Assembly: GCA_946411515.1 (NCBI GenBank)
Contig: CAMKEH010000009.1
Location: forward strand, 1-49,573
DNA length: 49,573 nucleotides
Origin: an uncultured Clostridium sp.
GTDB lineage: Bacteria > Bacillota > Clostridia > TANB77 > CAG-508
Direction: 5' to 3'
Position numbers and translations under genes: made by a program. Under the pieces are notes generated by a model, which saw nothing but the letters and a program-made list of their open reading frames with translations, made no database searches and had not been told where the DNA came from. Positions 16,324 through 24,797 of this stretch are shown piece after piece. How positions within the stretch are numbered: the first letter of the stretch is position 1; every line of letters begins with the position of its first letter.

Positions 16324-17307
16324 ATGAAAAAAATCGCAATTATAGGAAGTGGAAGCTGGGGAGTAGCTTTATCTATTTATTTAGCAAATGAAGGAAATGA
16401 AGTAAAAATTTGGTCTTTTGATGAAGAAGAAAAAAGATTAATAAATGAAGAAAGAAAGTGTAAATTCTTACCAAATGTAATAGTACCAGATAATATAGAA
16501 TGTTCTAATGATTTTGAAGAAGTAATAAAAGATGCAGAGTTTATATTACATGTTACACCTTCAAAATTTACAAGAAGCACTTTTAAACAGTATAAAGAAT
16601 ATGTAGGAAATAAACCAGTAATAATATGTTCAAAAGGATTTGAAAAAGATAGTCTAAAAACTTTAGATGAGGTAATTGAAGAAGAACTGCCAGGAGTAAA
16701 AGTCGGAGTATTAAGCGGACCAAGCCACGCAGAGGAAGTATCTTTAGGAATTCCAACAGTTATGGTAGCAGCATCAAAATATGAAGAGGTTGCAGAATTA
16801 GTTCAAAATACATTTATGTCTGAAAAGATGAGAATATATACATCAAAAGATGTAAAAGGAGTAGAACTAGGAGGAGCACTAAAAAATATAATCGCATTTT
16901 GTGCAGGTGTTTCAGCAGGAATGAATTTAGGAGATAATACTTTTGCAGCTTTAACTACTAGAGGTTTAAATGAAATTGCAAAACTTGGAGAAATTTTAGG
17001 AGGAGAACGTGATACATTTTATGGACTAAGCGGATTAGGAGACTTAATTGTAACATGCTCTAGTATGCATAGTAGAAATAGAAAAGCTGGAATGTTAATA
17101 GGTCAGGGAAAAACATTAGAAGAAGCAAAAAAAGAAGTTGGAATGGTAATAGAAAGTATTGATAATATTGATGTTGCATATGAATTAGGAAAAAAATATA
17201 ATGCGTACATACCAATAATAGAAGCTGTATATAAAGTAATATATGAAGGATTACAACCAGAAGAAGCTCTAAAAAGTTTAATGACTAGAGAAAGAAAAAG
17301 TGAATAA
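16324..17307 (+). CDS. gpsA: Glycerol-3-phosphate dehydrogenase (NAD(P)+)
   Basis: Reduces dihydroxyacetone phosphate to sn-G3P for phospholipids. 327 residues. The Rossmann start reads IAIIGSGSWGVALSIYLANEG. The substrate region contains SGPSHAEEV, the Lys-containing GVELGGALKNIIAFCAG, and GDNTFAALTTRGLNE. AATAGGAG precedes ATG 16324. It follows plsY closely and is followed by a zinc-ribbon gene after 19 bp. No in-frame CGG: the CGG trinucleotides here are all out of frame (AGC GGA, GTC GGA). Confidence 0.95.
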   Translation: MKKIAIIGSGSWGVALSIYLANEGNEVKIWSFDEEEKRLINEERKCKFLPNVIVPDNIECSNDFEEVIKDAEFILHVTPSKFTRSTFKQYKEYVGNKPVIICSKGFEKDSLKTLDEVIEEELPGVKVGVLSGPSHAEEVSLGIPTVMVAASKYEEVAELVQNTFMSEKMRIYTSKDVKGVELGGALKNIIAFCAGVSAGMNLGDNTFAALTTRGLNEIAKLGEILGGERDTFYGLSGLGDLIVTCSSMHSRNRKAGMLIGQGKTLEEAKKEVGMVIESIDNIDVAYELGKKYNAYIPIIEAVYKVIYEGLQPEEALKSLMTRERKSE

Positions 17308-17326
17308 TTGAAAATGGAGGAAAATC

Positions 17327-17776
17327 ATGGATAATTTTTTTGATATGATAGGTCAAAAAGCTTCAGAAGCTTATAAAATTACAGCAGATAAAACAGGTAA
17401 AATTGCAAAAGAAACTAAATTAAAATTAAGAATGGGCGAAATAAAAACAAAGACAAGTGAAATATATGAAGAAATAGGTAAAAAAGTTTATGAAAAACAT
17501 GTAAGAGAAGAAGAAATTTCCATAAAAGATGAATTAGAAGAAGAATGCACAAAATTAGATGTTTTAAGTGATGAAATGGATAGCTTATTAAAACAATGTT
17601 TAGAATTAAAAAATAAAAAACAATGTCCAAATTGTTATACTGAAATTGAAAAAGATATGAATTATTGCCATAATTGTGGTGCAAAACAAGAAAAAGAAGA
17701 AGCAAAAGAAGTAGAAATAGTAGAAGAACAAACAAGCAATAATGAAGAAGAAAATAATAATTCAAATGATGAGTAA
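17327..17776 (+). CDS. Zinc-ribbon protein with coiled-coil start, function unknown
   Basis: 149 residues. Residues 1-100 are charged and helical, probably coiled coil. A zinc ribbon follows with CPNCYTEIEKDMNYCHNCG (about residues 102-120), and the end is a Glu/Asn-rich tail. No signal peptide or membrane segment. ATG 17327 has GGAGG 8 bp upstream, and a perfect terminator follows. Similar small zinc-ribbon proteins are common in Clostridia but have no agreed role. Probably the last gene of the der-plsY-gpsA transcript. Confidence 0.75.
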   Translation: MDNFFDMIGQKASEAYKITADKTGKIAKETKLKLRMGEIKTKTSEIYEEIGKKVYEKHVREEEISIKDELEEECTKLDVLSDEMDSLLKQCLELKNKKQCPNCYTEIEKDMNYCHNCGAKQEKEEAKEVEIVEEQTSNNEEENNNSNDE

Positions 17777-17780
17777 ATGT

Positions 17781-17807
17781 AAAAGGCAGATTTGATTTCT
17801 GCCTTTT
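17781..17807 (+). terminator. Intrinsic terminator
   Basis: Perfect 10-bp stem AAAAGGCAGA / TCTGCCTTTT with a 7-nt loop. Confidence 0.88.
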
Positions 17808-17857
17808 AAAATATAAAATATAAAATAAAATATAAAAATTAGAAAAGAGAAGGAAAA

Positions 17858-18295
17858 ATGAAAATAGTAATTCAAAGAGTAAGCAAAGCAAAAGTTGAAG
17901 TGGAAAATAAAATTGTAGGTGAAATTAAAAAAGGATTTTTAGTTTTATTTGGAATAACACACAAAGATACAAAAGAAGAAGCTGATTATTTAGTAAAAAA
18001 ACTTTGTAACTTAAGAGTTTTTGAAGATGAAAATGGAAAAATGAATTTAGGACTAAAAGATGTAAATGGAGAACTATTAATTGTTTCACAATTTACACTA
18101 TATGCAGACTGCTCAAATGGAAATAGACCATCTTTTACAGAAGCTGCAAAACCAGATAAAGCAATTAAATTGTATGATTATTTTTGCAAAGAATGTGAAA
18201 AAAATAATATAAAAGTACAAAAAGGAATTTTTGGAGCTGATATGAAAGTAAGCTTAATAAATGATGGACCAGTTACAATAATAATTGAGAAATAA
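17858..18295 (+). CDS. dtd: D-aminoacyl-tRNA deacylase
   Basis: Hydrolyses D-aminoacyl-tRNAs in trans. 145 residues, full length. [15 protein letters not shown] at the start, the active-site SQFTLYADC, and the C-terminal cross-subunit motif as NDGPVT. GAAGG precedes ATG 17858. It is preceded by a terminator and followed by an intergenic A/T-rich spacer and a gene on the opposite strand. Confidence 0.94.
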   Translation: MKIVIQRVSKAKVEVENKIVGEIKKGFLVLFGITHKDTKEEADYLVKKLCNLRVFEDENGKMNLGLKDVNGELLIVSQFTLYADCSNGNRPSFTEAAKPDKAIKLYDYFCKECEKNNIKVQKGIFGADMKVSLINDGPVTIIIEK

Positions 18296-18337
18296 AAAAT
18301 AAAATAAAACAAACTAAAATAAACAAAAATAAATTAA

Positions 18338-18619
18338 TTAATAAGGAAATCTTTCAAATAGATATCTAATAACATTATCAGCGCTATTATCAGTAATATT
18401 TACAAAAATATCTTTATCAAGAGTAATCCACATAGTTAGTAAATAATCATCTGAATTATCAATATAAACACCAATAAGATCTGCTAATTCAACAGGATTA
18501 GCAGATTCTTTTTCCCATTTTAGATCGTTTTCTATTTCTAAATTTGTATTATAAAAACTACTTAAAAATCTATTTAATTCACCTTTTTTATCACTATATA
18601 AAGTTATTTTTGCAAGCAT
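18338..18619 (-). CDS. Small conserved-looking cytosolic protein, function unknown
   Basis: 93 residues on the minus strand, convergent with dtd. Contains KITLYSDKKGELNRFLSSFY at the N-terminus and acidic middle and end segments; no membrane segment or signal. The ribosome binding site is AGGAG on the minus strand. Codon use matches the neighbours. A regulatory or structural role cannot be assigned. The coding call rests on frame, binding site and composition. Confidence 0.6.
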   Translation of the reverse strand: MLAKITLYSDKKGELNRFLSSFYNTNLEIENDLKWEKESANPVELADLIGVYIDNSDDYLLTMWITLDKDIFVNITDNSADNVIRYLFERFPY

Positions 18620-18737
18620 GTTTAAACTCCTAAAAATTTATTAATATTAGTATTTAAAAATTAAAAAAATATATACAAAGAATAAAGAAAAATAAAAATG
18701 TAAATACTAGAAAAAATAGAAAATGGAGGAGTTTGTT

Positions 18738-19628
18738 TTGAAAAAATATAAAAAATTAGGATATATATTTTTAATAATAATTATTGTAATGTTATCAGTT
18801 ACAGTTTATGCGACAGTAAGCAAAGATACAGATAAAATAGAAAAAGACAAGAAAATTGCAGAGGTGAAATTTTTAGAAGATAAATTATTAAATGTATTTA
18901 ATCAATTAAATGATATTGATACTAGAAATTATAATGTATCAGTAAATAATATAACAAAACAATTAAAAAACCAAGATGAAGCAGGAAGCAATAATGAACA
19001 AGGAGAATCAAAAAGTGAAAGTTCTAATTCTACTTCAAATAGTACAACAAGTAAATCAAAACAAGAAAAAGAATTTGATTTAAAAAATAATGGAGTATTA
19101 ACGAGTGCTGATGAAATAAATTGGGATAATATTAAAAGCCAAATAGAAATTCTTTATACTTCGATATCAACAATAACATTAGATTTATATCAATCAAATA
19201 TTAATCAAGATGATATATTAAATTTTAATAAAGAATTTGATAATCTAACAGTTGGAATAAAACAAGAAAATAAACAAATGTGTTTAGATGAATTATCAAA
19301 GTTATATAATTATTTACCAAATTTTTCACAAAATATATTAGATGATGAAATAGAAAAAACATTAGTTGAAACTAAAAATAATATTTTAAAAGCATATTCA
19401 AAATTAGATTCTAAAAATTGGAGAGAAATATCTGAAAATATTAAACAAGCATCAAATTCATTTTCAAAGTTATTAACAAATACTAATATTGATACTAATA
19501 AACAATATAGTATTAATAAAATATATATAATGATAAATGAACTTCAAAATGCTATTTCTGTACAAGATGAAACTATATTTTTAATTAAGTACAAAAACAT
19601 ATTAGAAGAGATGAATAGTATAAAATAA
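18738..19628 (+). CDS. Secreted or membrane-anchored Ser/Asn-rich protein, function unknown
   Basis: Likely start is TTG 18738, with GGAGGAG 6 bp upstream; the in-frame ATG at 18723 overlaps that binding site. About 296 residues. The N-terminus KKYKKLGYIFLIIIIVMLSV is a signal peptide or anchor, with no lipobox Cys. A Ser/Thr/Asn-rich linker lies around residues 90-115, and the rest is predicted alpha-helical with several coiled-coil-like segments. No known enzyme motif. It stands alone between dtd and the third pilin-like gene. Confidence 0.7.
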   Translation: MKKYKKLGYIFLIIIIVMLSVTVYATVSKDTDKIEKDKKIAEVKFLEDKLLNVFNQLNDIDTRNYNVSVNNITKQLKNQDEAGSNNEQGESKSESSNSTSNSTTSKSKQEKEFDLKNNGVLTSADEINWDNIKSQIEILYTSISTITLDLYQSNINQDDILNFNKEFDNLTVGIKQENKQMCLDELSKLYNYLPNFSQNILDDEIEKTLVETKNNILKAYSKLDSKNWREISENIKQASNSFSKLLTNTNIDTNKQYSINKIYIMINELQNAISVQDETIFLIKYKNILEEMNSIK

Positions 19629-19662
19629 AAAATATAAAATAAAAAATATAAAATCGACTAAT

Positions 19663-19679
19663 ATTACAATTATATTACA
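19663..19679 (+). promoter_or_regulatory. ATTACA direct-repeat box upstream of pilin-like gene 3
   Basis: ATTACA at 19663 and 19674, 11 bp apart. One mismatch to 9834-9850 over 17 bp, with the same 14-bp gap to the -35 element. Confidence 0.55.
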
Positions 19680-19693
19680 AATTGTAAATCGTA

Positions 19694-19722
19694 TTGAAAA
19701 AATAAAATAGTAATAGTATAAT
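19694..19722 (+). promoter_or_regulatory. Promoter for pilin-like gene 3
   Basis: TTGAAA (19694-19699), 17-bp spacer, TATAAT (19717-19722). Confidence 0.65.
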
Positions 19723-19798
19723 TCTAATAGATAGTATTAGCAAAAGAAAAAAGACTAAAAAATAAATACACAAGAAAAACGAAAGGAGAAAAGAATTT

Positions 19799-21181
19799 AT
19801 GAGTTTAAATTCAAAAAAGAAAATAACAAAAGCAAATAGAGGTATAACATTAATAGCCCTTGTCATCACAATAATAGTCCTACTTATCCTAGCAGGAGTA
19901 ACAATTGTAACACTAACAGGAGACAATGGATTACTATCAAAAGCAAGTAATGCAAAACAAACAACAAAAGATGCAGAAATAGAAGAAGAAGTAAGACTTG
20001 CATGGAATAGTGTATATCCAGACAGTTATTTAAATAATTATGATTTAGCAACAAAAGCAAGCAAATTAAAAGAAGCATTAGATAAAAATGGTTCAACTTC
20101 TACAGTAACACCAGAAGAAGGAAAACTTAAAGTAAATTATAAAAACAAAGATTTTATACTAGATCCAACAACTGGAAGTTTAAAGAAATCATTACCAGAA
20201 GTTACAGCAGGGCAAAAAGCACCAAACGATTCTAATGCACAATATAAATCAGGAGATTATACAGCAATAATACCAGCAGGATTTACAGTATCAAATAAAC
20301 CAGGAGAAACTTCAATAGAAACGGGATTGGTAATAAGAGATAACCCAGAAAACGGAAATGAATTTGTATGGATACCAGTAGGAATACCATGGAAAACAGA
20401 TTCAAGCAAAACAATAACACTTGCAAGATATGCGTTTAAAATATCAGATGATGAAACATCTGGAACAATACGTCAAACTAAAACAGATGGAAGTGAATTA
20501 AGACAAGTATCACTAGTTGGAGGACAGAAACATGCTTATAATTGTATAGAAGAAGGAACAAGAGAAACAGAAACTAAAAATGCTGTAGCGAAGGATATAA
20601 ATGATTTTATAGCAAAAACAAATGCAGCGGGAGGATTTTGGATAGGAAGATATGAAGCGAGAACAACATCTCAAACTGCAATAAGTTCAGATCCATTAAC
20701 ATCAGTAACAGAAAAACCAGAATATGCAGTATATAATTATATAACACAACCAGATGCATCAGCAAAGGCACGAACAATGTACACAAGTGATTATTTTGAA
20801 AGTGATTTAGTAAATAGTTATGCATGGGATACTGCAACACTATTTTTACAAGAATATGATAATAGAACAGATGCAGTAAAAGGTAATTCAAATTATAAAG
20901 CGAAATATTCAAATCAGATAAGATTATCATCAGGAATAAAAAATACAGGGACAAATAATTTAAGTGCAGAGGCTAATAAAGATAAAATATGTAATGTATA
21001 TGATATGGCTGATAATTGTTGGGAATGGACAACAGAAACATCTAGCTACGGAGGAGCTCCATGCGTGTTACGTGGAGGTAGTTGCAACCACAGCAGCTAC
21101 TACACTAGTTATCGTAACTGCAACTTTACCGCTTATGCCAACGCTGACAATTCCTTCCGCCCTGTACTTTATATTAAGTAG
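19799..21181 (+). CDS. Pilin-like protein with C-terminal C-type-lectin/FGE-like domain, probable DGR target
   Basis: 460 residues. The N-terminus GITLIALVITIIVLLILAGV is the same pilin-like helix as the genes at 2038 and 9933. From about residue 170 it resembles a formylglycine-generating-enzyme/C-type-lectin fold (FVWIPVGIPWK, GGFWIGRYEA, VYDMADNCWEWTTE, VLRGGSC, SFRPVLYIK), the scaffold typical of DGR variable proteins. Codons from 21077 to 21163 all end in C or T (29 in a row), against the A-ending norm, and encode a Cys/Asn/Ser/Tyr-rich loop. No reverse transcriptase, Avd or template repeat was found in this window, so any DGR machinery must act from elsewhere. AAGGAG 19783-19788 precedes ATG. 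Confidence 0.8.
   Translation: MSLNSKKKITKANRGITLIALVITIIVLLILAGVTIVTLTGDNGLLSKASNAKQTTKDAEIEEEVRLAWNSVYPDSYLNNYDLATKASKLKEALDKNGSTSTVTPEEGKLKVNYKNKDFILDPTTGSLKKSLPEVTAGQKAPNDSNAQYKSGDYTAIIPAGFTVSNKPGETSIETGLVIRDNPENGNEFVWIPVGIPWKTDSSKTITLARYAFKISDDETSGTIRQTKTDGSELRQVSLVGGQKHAYNCIEEGTRETETKNAVAKDINDFIAKTNAAGGFWIGRYEARTTSQTAISSDPLTSVTEKPEYAVYNYITQPDASAKARTMYTSDYFESDLVNSYAWDTATLFLQEYDNRTDAVKGNSNYKAKYSNQIRLSSGIKNTGTNNLSAEANKDKICNVYDMADNCWEWTTETSSYGGAPCVLRGGSCNHSSYYTSYRNCNFTAYANADNSFRPVLYIK
21047..21166 (+). other. Putative DGR variable region (VR)
   Basis: The composition changes sharply near 21047: GC rises and AGC, TAC, CGT, TGC and AAC codons replace the A-ending ones. The core 21077-21163 is 29 NNY codons. 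In known DGRs the template has AAY codons whose adenines are randomised, giving NNY codons in the VR; the residues seen (N, H, S, Y, T, C, F, A, D, R) are all reachable from AAY by changing A. Confidence 0.65.
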
Positions 21182-21192
21182 AGCTGTGCTCT
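21180..21192 (+). other. Small stem-loop directly after the variable region
   Basis: AGAGC-TGT-GCTCT, overlapping the stop codon. A hairpin just 3' of the VR promotes homing in the Bordetella DGR; this one could play the same part. Confidence 0.4.
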
Positions 21193-21286
21193 GTGAAAAC
21201 CAAAATTAGGACATTGTAAAGAAGTATTTTGTAGTGCAACAATTGAATAAGATAATCTTAACGAACTTTAGTACGTTAATTAGGAA

Positions 21287-21336
21287 TTTTCCAAGATTTC
21301 AAAAAGCATTTTAACGTTTTTTAAAATCTTGGAAAA
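21287..21336 (+). other. Inverted repeat downstream of pilin-like gene 3
   Basis: 13-bp perfect arms TTTTCCAAGATTT / AAATCTTGGAAAA with a 24-nt AT-rich centre. No T-run follows, so it may be an RNA or DNA structure rather than a terminator. Confidence 0.55.
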
Positions 21337-21349
21337 ACCTACTTATGTG

Positions 21350-21372
21350 GCGCCACTAATGTGGCGCTTTTT
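21350..21372 (+). terminator. Strong intrinsic terminator before rnpB
   Basis: 7-bp GC stem GCGCCAC / GTGGCGC, loop TAAT, then TTTTT. Confidence 0.88.
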
Positions 21373-21480
21373 GTGCTTTTTAAAAGCAAAAAATATGTCA
21401 TAAATAATTATAGGTTGTGAAAAGTTTAAGTTAGCAAAAAAACAGTAGCTTTTTATAAAAAAATATGTTAAAATATAAAA

Positions 21481-21826
21481 AGAGTAAATTGAATAGTCGC
21501 TGGTAAATTCCGAAAGGAACTACGAGAGGAAAGTCCGGGCTCCATAGAGCAATGATGCTAGATAACGTCTAGTGAGGGTGACCTTAAGGAAAGTGCAACA
21601 GAAAATAACCGCCAAATTTTGGTAAGGGTGAAAAGGCGAGGTAAGAGCTCACCGCCATTATGGTGACATAATGGGTCAGTGCAAACCCCATCTGGAGCAA
21701 CACCTAAATAAGAAGATTAAGCCTGCTCGGCACCTTCTTAACTTGCGTGGCTTGAGGTAGTTAGCAATAACTATCCTAGATAAATGACTATTTTAGAAGA
21801 CAGAACCCGGCTTACAGATTTACTCT
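21481..21826 (+). ncRNA. rnpB: RNase P RNA, bacterial type A
   Basis: Catalytic RNA that processes the tRNA 5' end. The P1 stem closes between AGAGTAAAT (21481-21489) and ATTTACTCT (21818-21826). Conserved core elements: GAGGAAAGTCCGGGCTCC, AGTGCAACAGA, GGTAAGGGTGAAA followed by GGTAAGAGCTCACCGC, and AGAACCCGGCTTACAG near the 3' end. The layout matches type A (E. coli-like) rather than the Bacillus type B. A T-run follows P1. The universal CCGGG and CCCGG elements carry no extra C, which shows that the C insertions in coding genes are not a general base-calling effect at GG. Confidence 0.95.
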
Positions 21827-21852
21827 TTTTTATGTTTTTTAAAAGAAAAATG

Positions 21853-21881
21853 TATACAAATCTCTTATTTTCTGCTATAAT
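21853..21881 (+). promoter_or_regulatory. Promoter for the DUF2974 operon
   Basis: TATACA (21853-21858), 17-bp spacer, TATAAT (21876-21881). Confidence 0.5.
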
Positions 21882-21922
21882 GGACTTGCAAAAAAATATA
21901 TAATAAGAATAGAGGAATTTAC

Positions 21923-23002
21923 ATGCCAAATATATTTGAATATATTGAGTGGAGAGATATAAAATTTAAGCAAGTAGAATTTAACGAAATAGACAGCTTA
22001 ATCTTAACACGTCTATCATATTTTCCTTTTGATAATGTTGTAGAAAGTGAAGAAATAACATTAAAAGAAGCGTATGATAAATATAAAAAACTACATAAAA
22101 AAGGAAGAATATTAATAGAAGGAGATAAAGACTTTTTTCCTTTGCTTGCTAAAAGTAAAAGATTTGGAGAAATAAAATTAACAGACTATATTAATAAAAT
22201 AGATTTAGAACAAGAAAAACAATTCTCCGCAATCACAATTCATATGCCAGATAATACAATATATGTATCATATAGAGGAACAGACAATACAATAGTTGGC
22301 TGGAAAGAAGATTTTAATATGAGTTTTAGTGATTTAGTTCCAGCTCAAACTGAAGCTAAAGAATATTTAAATCAAATTGCAAAAAAATATAAAGGAAAAA
22401 TAAGAGTTGGAGGACATTCAAAAGGTGGAAATTTAGCAATTTATGCATCAGCATTTTGTGATCCCAAAGTCCAAAAAAGAATTATAAATGTATATAACAA
22501 CGATGGACCGGGTTTTTCAGATAAAGTAATTGAGTTAGAAGGTTATAAAAATATAATAAGTAGAACTCATTTATATATTCCAAAAAGTTCTGTAATTGGA
22601 AGATTATTAAATCATAAAGAAGAAACAACTGTAGTAGAAAGTACACAAACAGGAATAATGCAACATGATTTATATTCTTGGCAGGTACTAGGAGATAAAT
22701 TTATAGAAACCAAAGCTACAAATTCAAGTGAATTTGTAGATAAAACAATAACAAATTGGCTAAAAGAAGTAAGTGTAGAACAAAGAGCAGCATGTATAGA
22801 TATTTTATTTGAAGTATTAAATTCAACAAAAGCAGAAACTCTATCAGAAATCAATGACAACAAATTTGCAAATATGAAAGCTATGTTAAAAACATATAAA
22901 AATGTTGACGAAGAAAATAGAGAGATAATTACAAAAGCATTAAATGAGCTTTTAAAAATAGGTAGAAGCAATATAAGAAGAAAAGATTCTGGGGGAGTAT
23001 AA
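21923..23002 (+). CDS. DUF2974 (Mbeg1-like) alpha/beta hydrolase
   Basis: 359 residues. The nucleophile elbow is GGHSKGGNLAIYAS (Ser near residue 168), preceded by the strand motif ITIHMPDNTIYVSYRGTD, as in the DUF2974/Mbeg1 family of lipase-like hydrolases. A following NNDGPGF segment belongs to the same family. No signal peptide, so it is cytosolic. GAGG precedes ATG 21923. The next gene starts 1 bp after its stop, so the two are tightly coupled. The substrate is unknown. The acidic coiled-coil partner downstream suggests a joint function. Confidence 0.85.
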   Translation: MPNIFEYIEWRDIKFKQVEFNEIDSLILTRLSYFPFDNVVESEEITLKEAYDKYKKLHKKGRILIEGDKDFFPLLAKSKRFGEIKLTDYINKIDLEQEKQFSAITIHMPDNTIYVSYRGTDNTIVGWKEDFNMSFSDLVPAQTEAKEYLNQIAKKYKGKIRVGGHSKGGNLAIYASAFCDPKVQKRIINVYNNDGPGFSDKVIELEGYKNIISRTHLYIPKSSVIGRLLNHKEETTVVESTQTGIMQHDLYSWQVLGDKFIETKATNSSEFVDKTITNWLKEVSVEQRAACIDILFEVLNSTKAETLSEINDNKFANMKAMLKTYKNVDEENREIITKALNELLKIGRSNIRRKDSGGV

Positions 23003-23003
23003 A

Positions 23004-24728
23004 ATGTATGAAAGAAGTGCAATTGTTTTAGAGAGATATTTTGAAAAAATATTTGGACTTGATAAAGAAAACAATATAAAGGCAAATTATAAGAATTATG
23101 AACAAATAGTAAATGTTGTAAAAGAATATAAGAAAACCTCTGAGGAAGAAGAAGTTGTAATGGATAAATTCGATGAAGTCGCATCAGAGATTGAATATAT
23201 TCAAAGTAGACAAACAAAAATACATGAACAAAACTTAGAGATTGAAAATCAAAGAAACAAATTATTTAATGATTTGGGAGAAAATCCAAGTATTTTAGAT
23301 ACAAAACTCCAAAAATTAGAATTAATGACTGAGAAAAATGGTGAGGAATTAAAAGACCTAAGGAGTAGATATGTTAAAGCAATGGTGCTATTTACAGAAA
23401 GACAAAAAGAACGTAATAAATATGCAAGAATGAGAAGAACAGCAGAAGCTGAATTTAGAAATCAAGTAATGCTTGCAAGTAAAATATTTGAAATGATCAA
23501 CAAAAATGATATAAAGAAAACACAAGAATTTATTGAAACAGAAAATGATATAATAGAAAAAGAAGTACTTGATGTAATGATAAAAAATGGTAAGAGCGAA
23601 AGAGTACCATTTAGTAACAAAGCACTTCAAAGAGCCGTTAAAGCAAGAATAGAAATAGCAAAAAAAGAAGCAGAGTTATATATGAACATATATAGCAAAA
23701 CAAAGAAGATATTAGATGATATTGAAAATGATAATGTCAAAACACAAAAATCAGAAAAATTAATAAAAGATACAGGTGTAAAATTATCATTTTTGGGAGC
23801 AGAAAAAGAATATATAGTAATATTTTTAGATAATGAAAGAATGACATCAATAAATGGACCAAAGACTCATGAAAAATTAATGGAAGAAGCATGTAAAAAT
23901 TTTGATGAAGATATGATTCAAATAAACAATTTATATGAATTGATATTAAAAGAAGCTTTAGGAAAATCAACAAAAAAACTATATAATAATTTATATAATA
24001 AAAATTATCTAAAACAAATAGAAAGTAAGGAAAAAGATTTTCAAAAAGAAGCAACAACTATAAAAGTAAATCTTGGAACAGTTATAAATTCAAACTATTG
24101 GAGAATAGAAGGAATAAAAAATGTTTATAAGGTTTTCCAAGAGGAAGTAAGTGAAAAATTTGGAAAAGATTTATCAAATTACAAGATAGAAGAAATTGAA
24201 GAATATATAGATGAAGAACCTAAAAACTTATATGAAGAAGATGATTATGATAACCAAGAAAATGATGATTCATCAAATGTATTAAAAGAAAATGATGACG
24301 ATATAGATAGTATAATGAAAAAATATAATAATGATGATTATGATGAAGACGAAGATGATTACAGTGACAACTATGAAGAAGATGATTATGATGACTATGA
24401 TCAAGATGAAGATGATTATGAAGAAGATGACTACGATGATTATGACGAAGAAGATAACTATGAAGATAGTAATAAAAAAGAAAATAATGAATATAAAAAG
24501 TTTGAACAAAAATATGAATCATTCTTTAATTCATCTAACACTAAAGATATAAATGACAAAGAAGATGAAATACAAATACAATATGAAGACAATGATGTAA
24601 ATAGTGAAGACTTAACAGAAGAAGAAATAGATGAGATTATTAGAAGAAGCAGAAAAAGAAGGCATTCAAAAAGAAATAGAAATAGAGAAAAAGATAATTC
24701 TAAAGGATTATTTGGAAAAATATTCTAA
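23004..24728 (+). CDS. Large coiled-coil protein with Asp/Glu/Tyr-rich tail, function unknown
   Basis: 574 residues. Residues 1-400 are highly charged and predicted helical/coiled coil (for example around residues 50-130). Residues about 405-500 are dominated by D, E and Y in an irregular DDYD/EEDD pattern. The last 40 residues switch to basic (RRSRKRRHSKRN) and end GLFGKIF. No membrane segment. It starts 1 bp after the DUF2974 gene and has GGGGGAG as binding site. The acidic stretch also leaves spurious open frames on both strands. Possible scaffold or cation-binding protein, but this is only a guess. Confidence 0.75.
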   Translation: MYERSAIVLERYFEKIFGLDKENNIKANYKNYEQIVNVVKEYKKTSEEEEVVMDKFDEVASEIEYIQSRQTKIHEQNLEIENQRNKLFNDLGENPSILDTKLQKLELMTEKNGEELKDLRSRYVKAMVLFTERQKERNKYARMRRTAEAEFRNQVMLASKIFEMINKNDIKKTQEFIETENDIIEKEVLDVMIKNGKSERVPFSNKALQRAVKARIEIAKKEAELYMNIYSKTKKILDDIENDNVKTQKSEKLIKDTGVKLSFLGAEKEYIVIFLDNERMTSINGPKTHEKLMEEACKNFDEDMIQINNLYELILKEALGKSTKKLYNNLYNKNYLKQIESKEKDFQKEATTIKVNLGTVINSNYWRIEGIKNVYKVFQEEVSEKFGKDLSNYKIEEIEEYIDEEPKNLYEEDDYDNQENDDSSNVLKENDDDIDSIMKKYNNDDYDEDEDDYSDNYEEDDYDDYDQDEDDYEEDDYDDYDEEDNYEDSNKKENNEYKKFEQKYESFFNSSNTKDINDKEDEIQIQYEDNDVNSEDLTEEEIDEIIRRSRKRRHSKRNRNREKDNSKGLFGKIF

Positions 24729-24797
24729 GATAAGATTAAAATTAAAAATAATGGAAAAACTAATATTAATCCTCTTTTATAGGGAAGGAGGTACAAA

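Noticed and set aside
21287-21336. The inverted repeat as part of a DGR template repeat
   Set aside because: It does not resemble the variable region and has no AAY-rich stretch.
24300-24480. Tandem repeat or microsatellite in the acidic tail
   Set aside because: The units vary in order and length; it is low-complexity coding sequence rather than a regular repeat.
24282-24552. Overlapping open frames in all directions around 24.2-24.6 kb
   Set aside because: They are shadows of the GAT/GAA/TAT-rich acidic tail of the 23004-24728 gene, with no binding sites.
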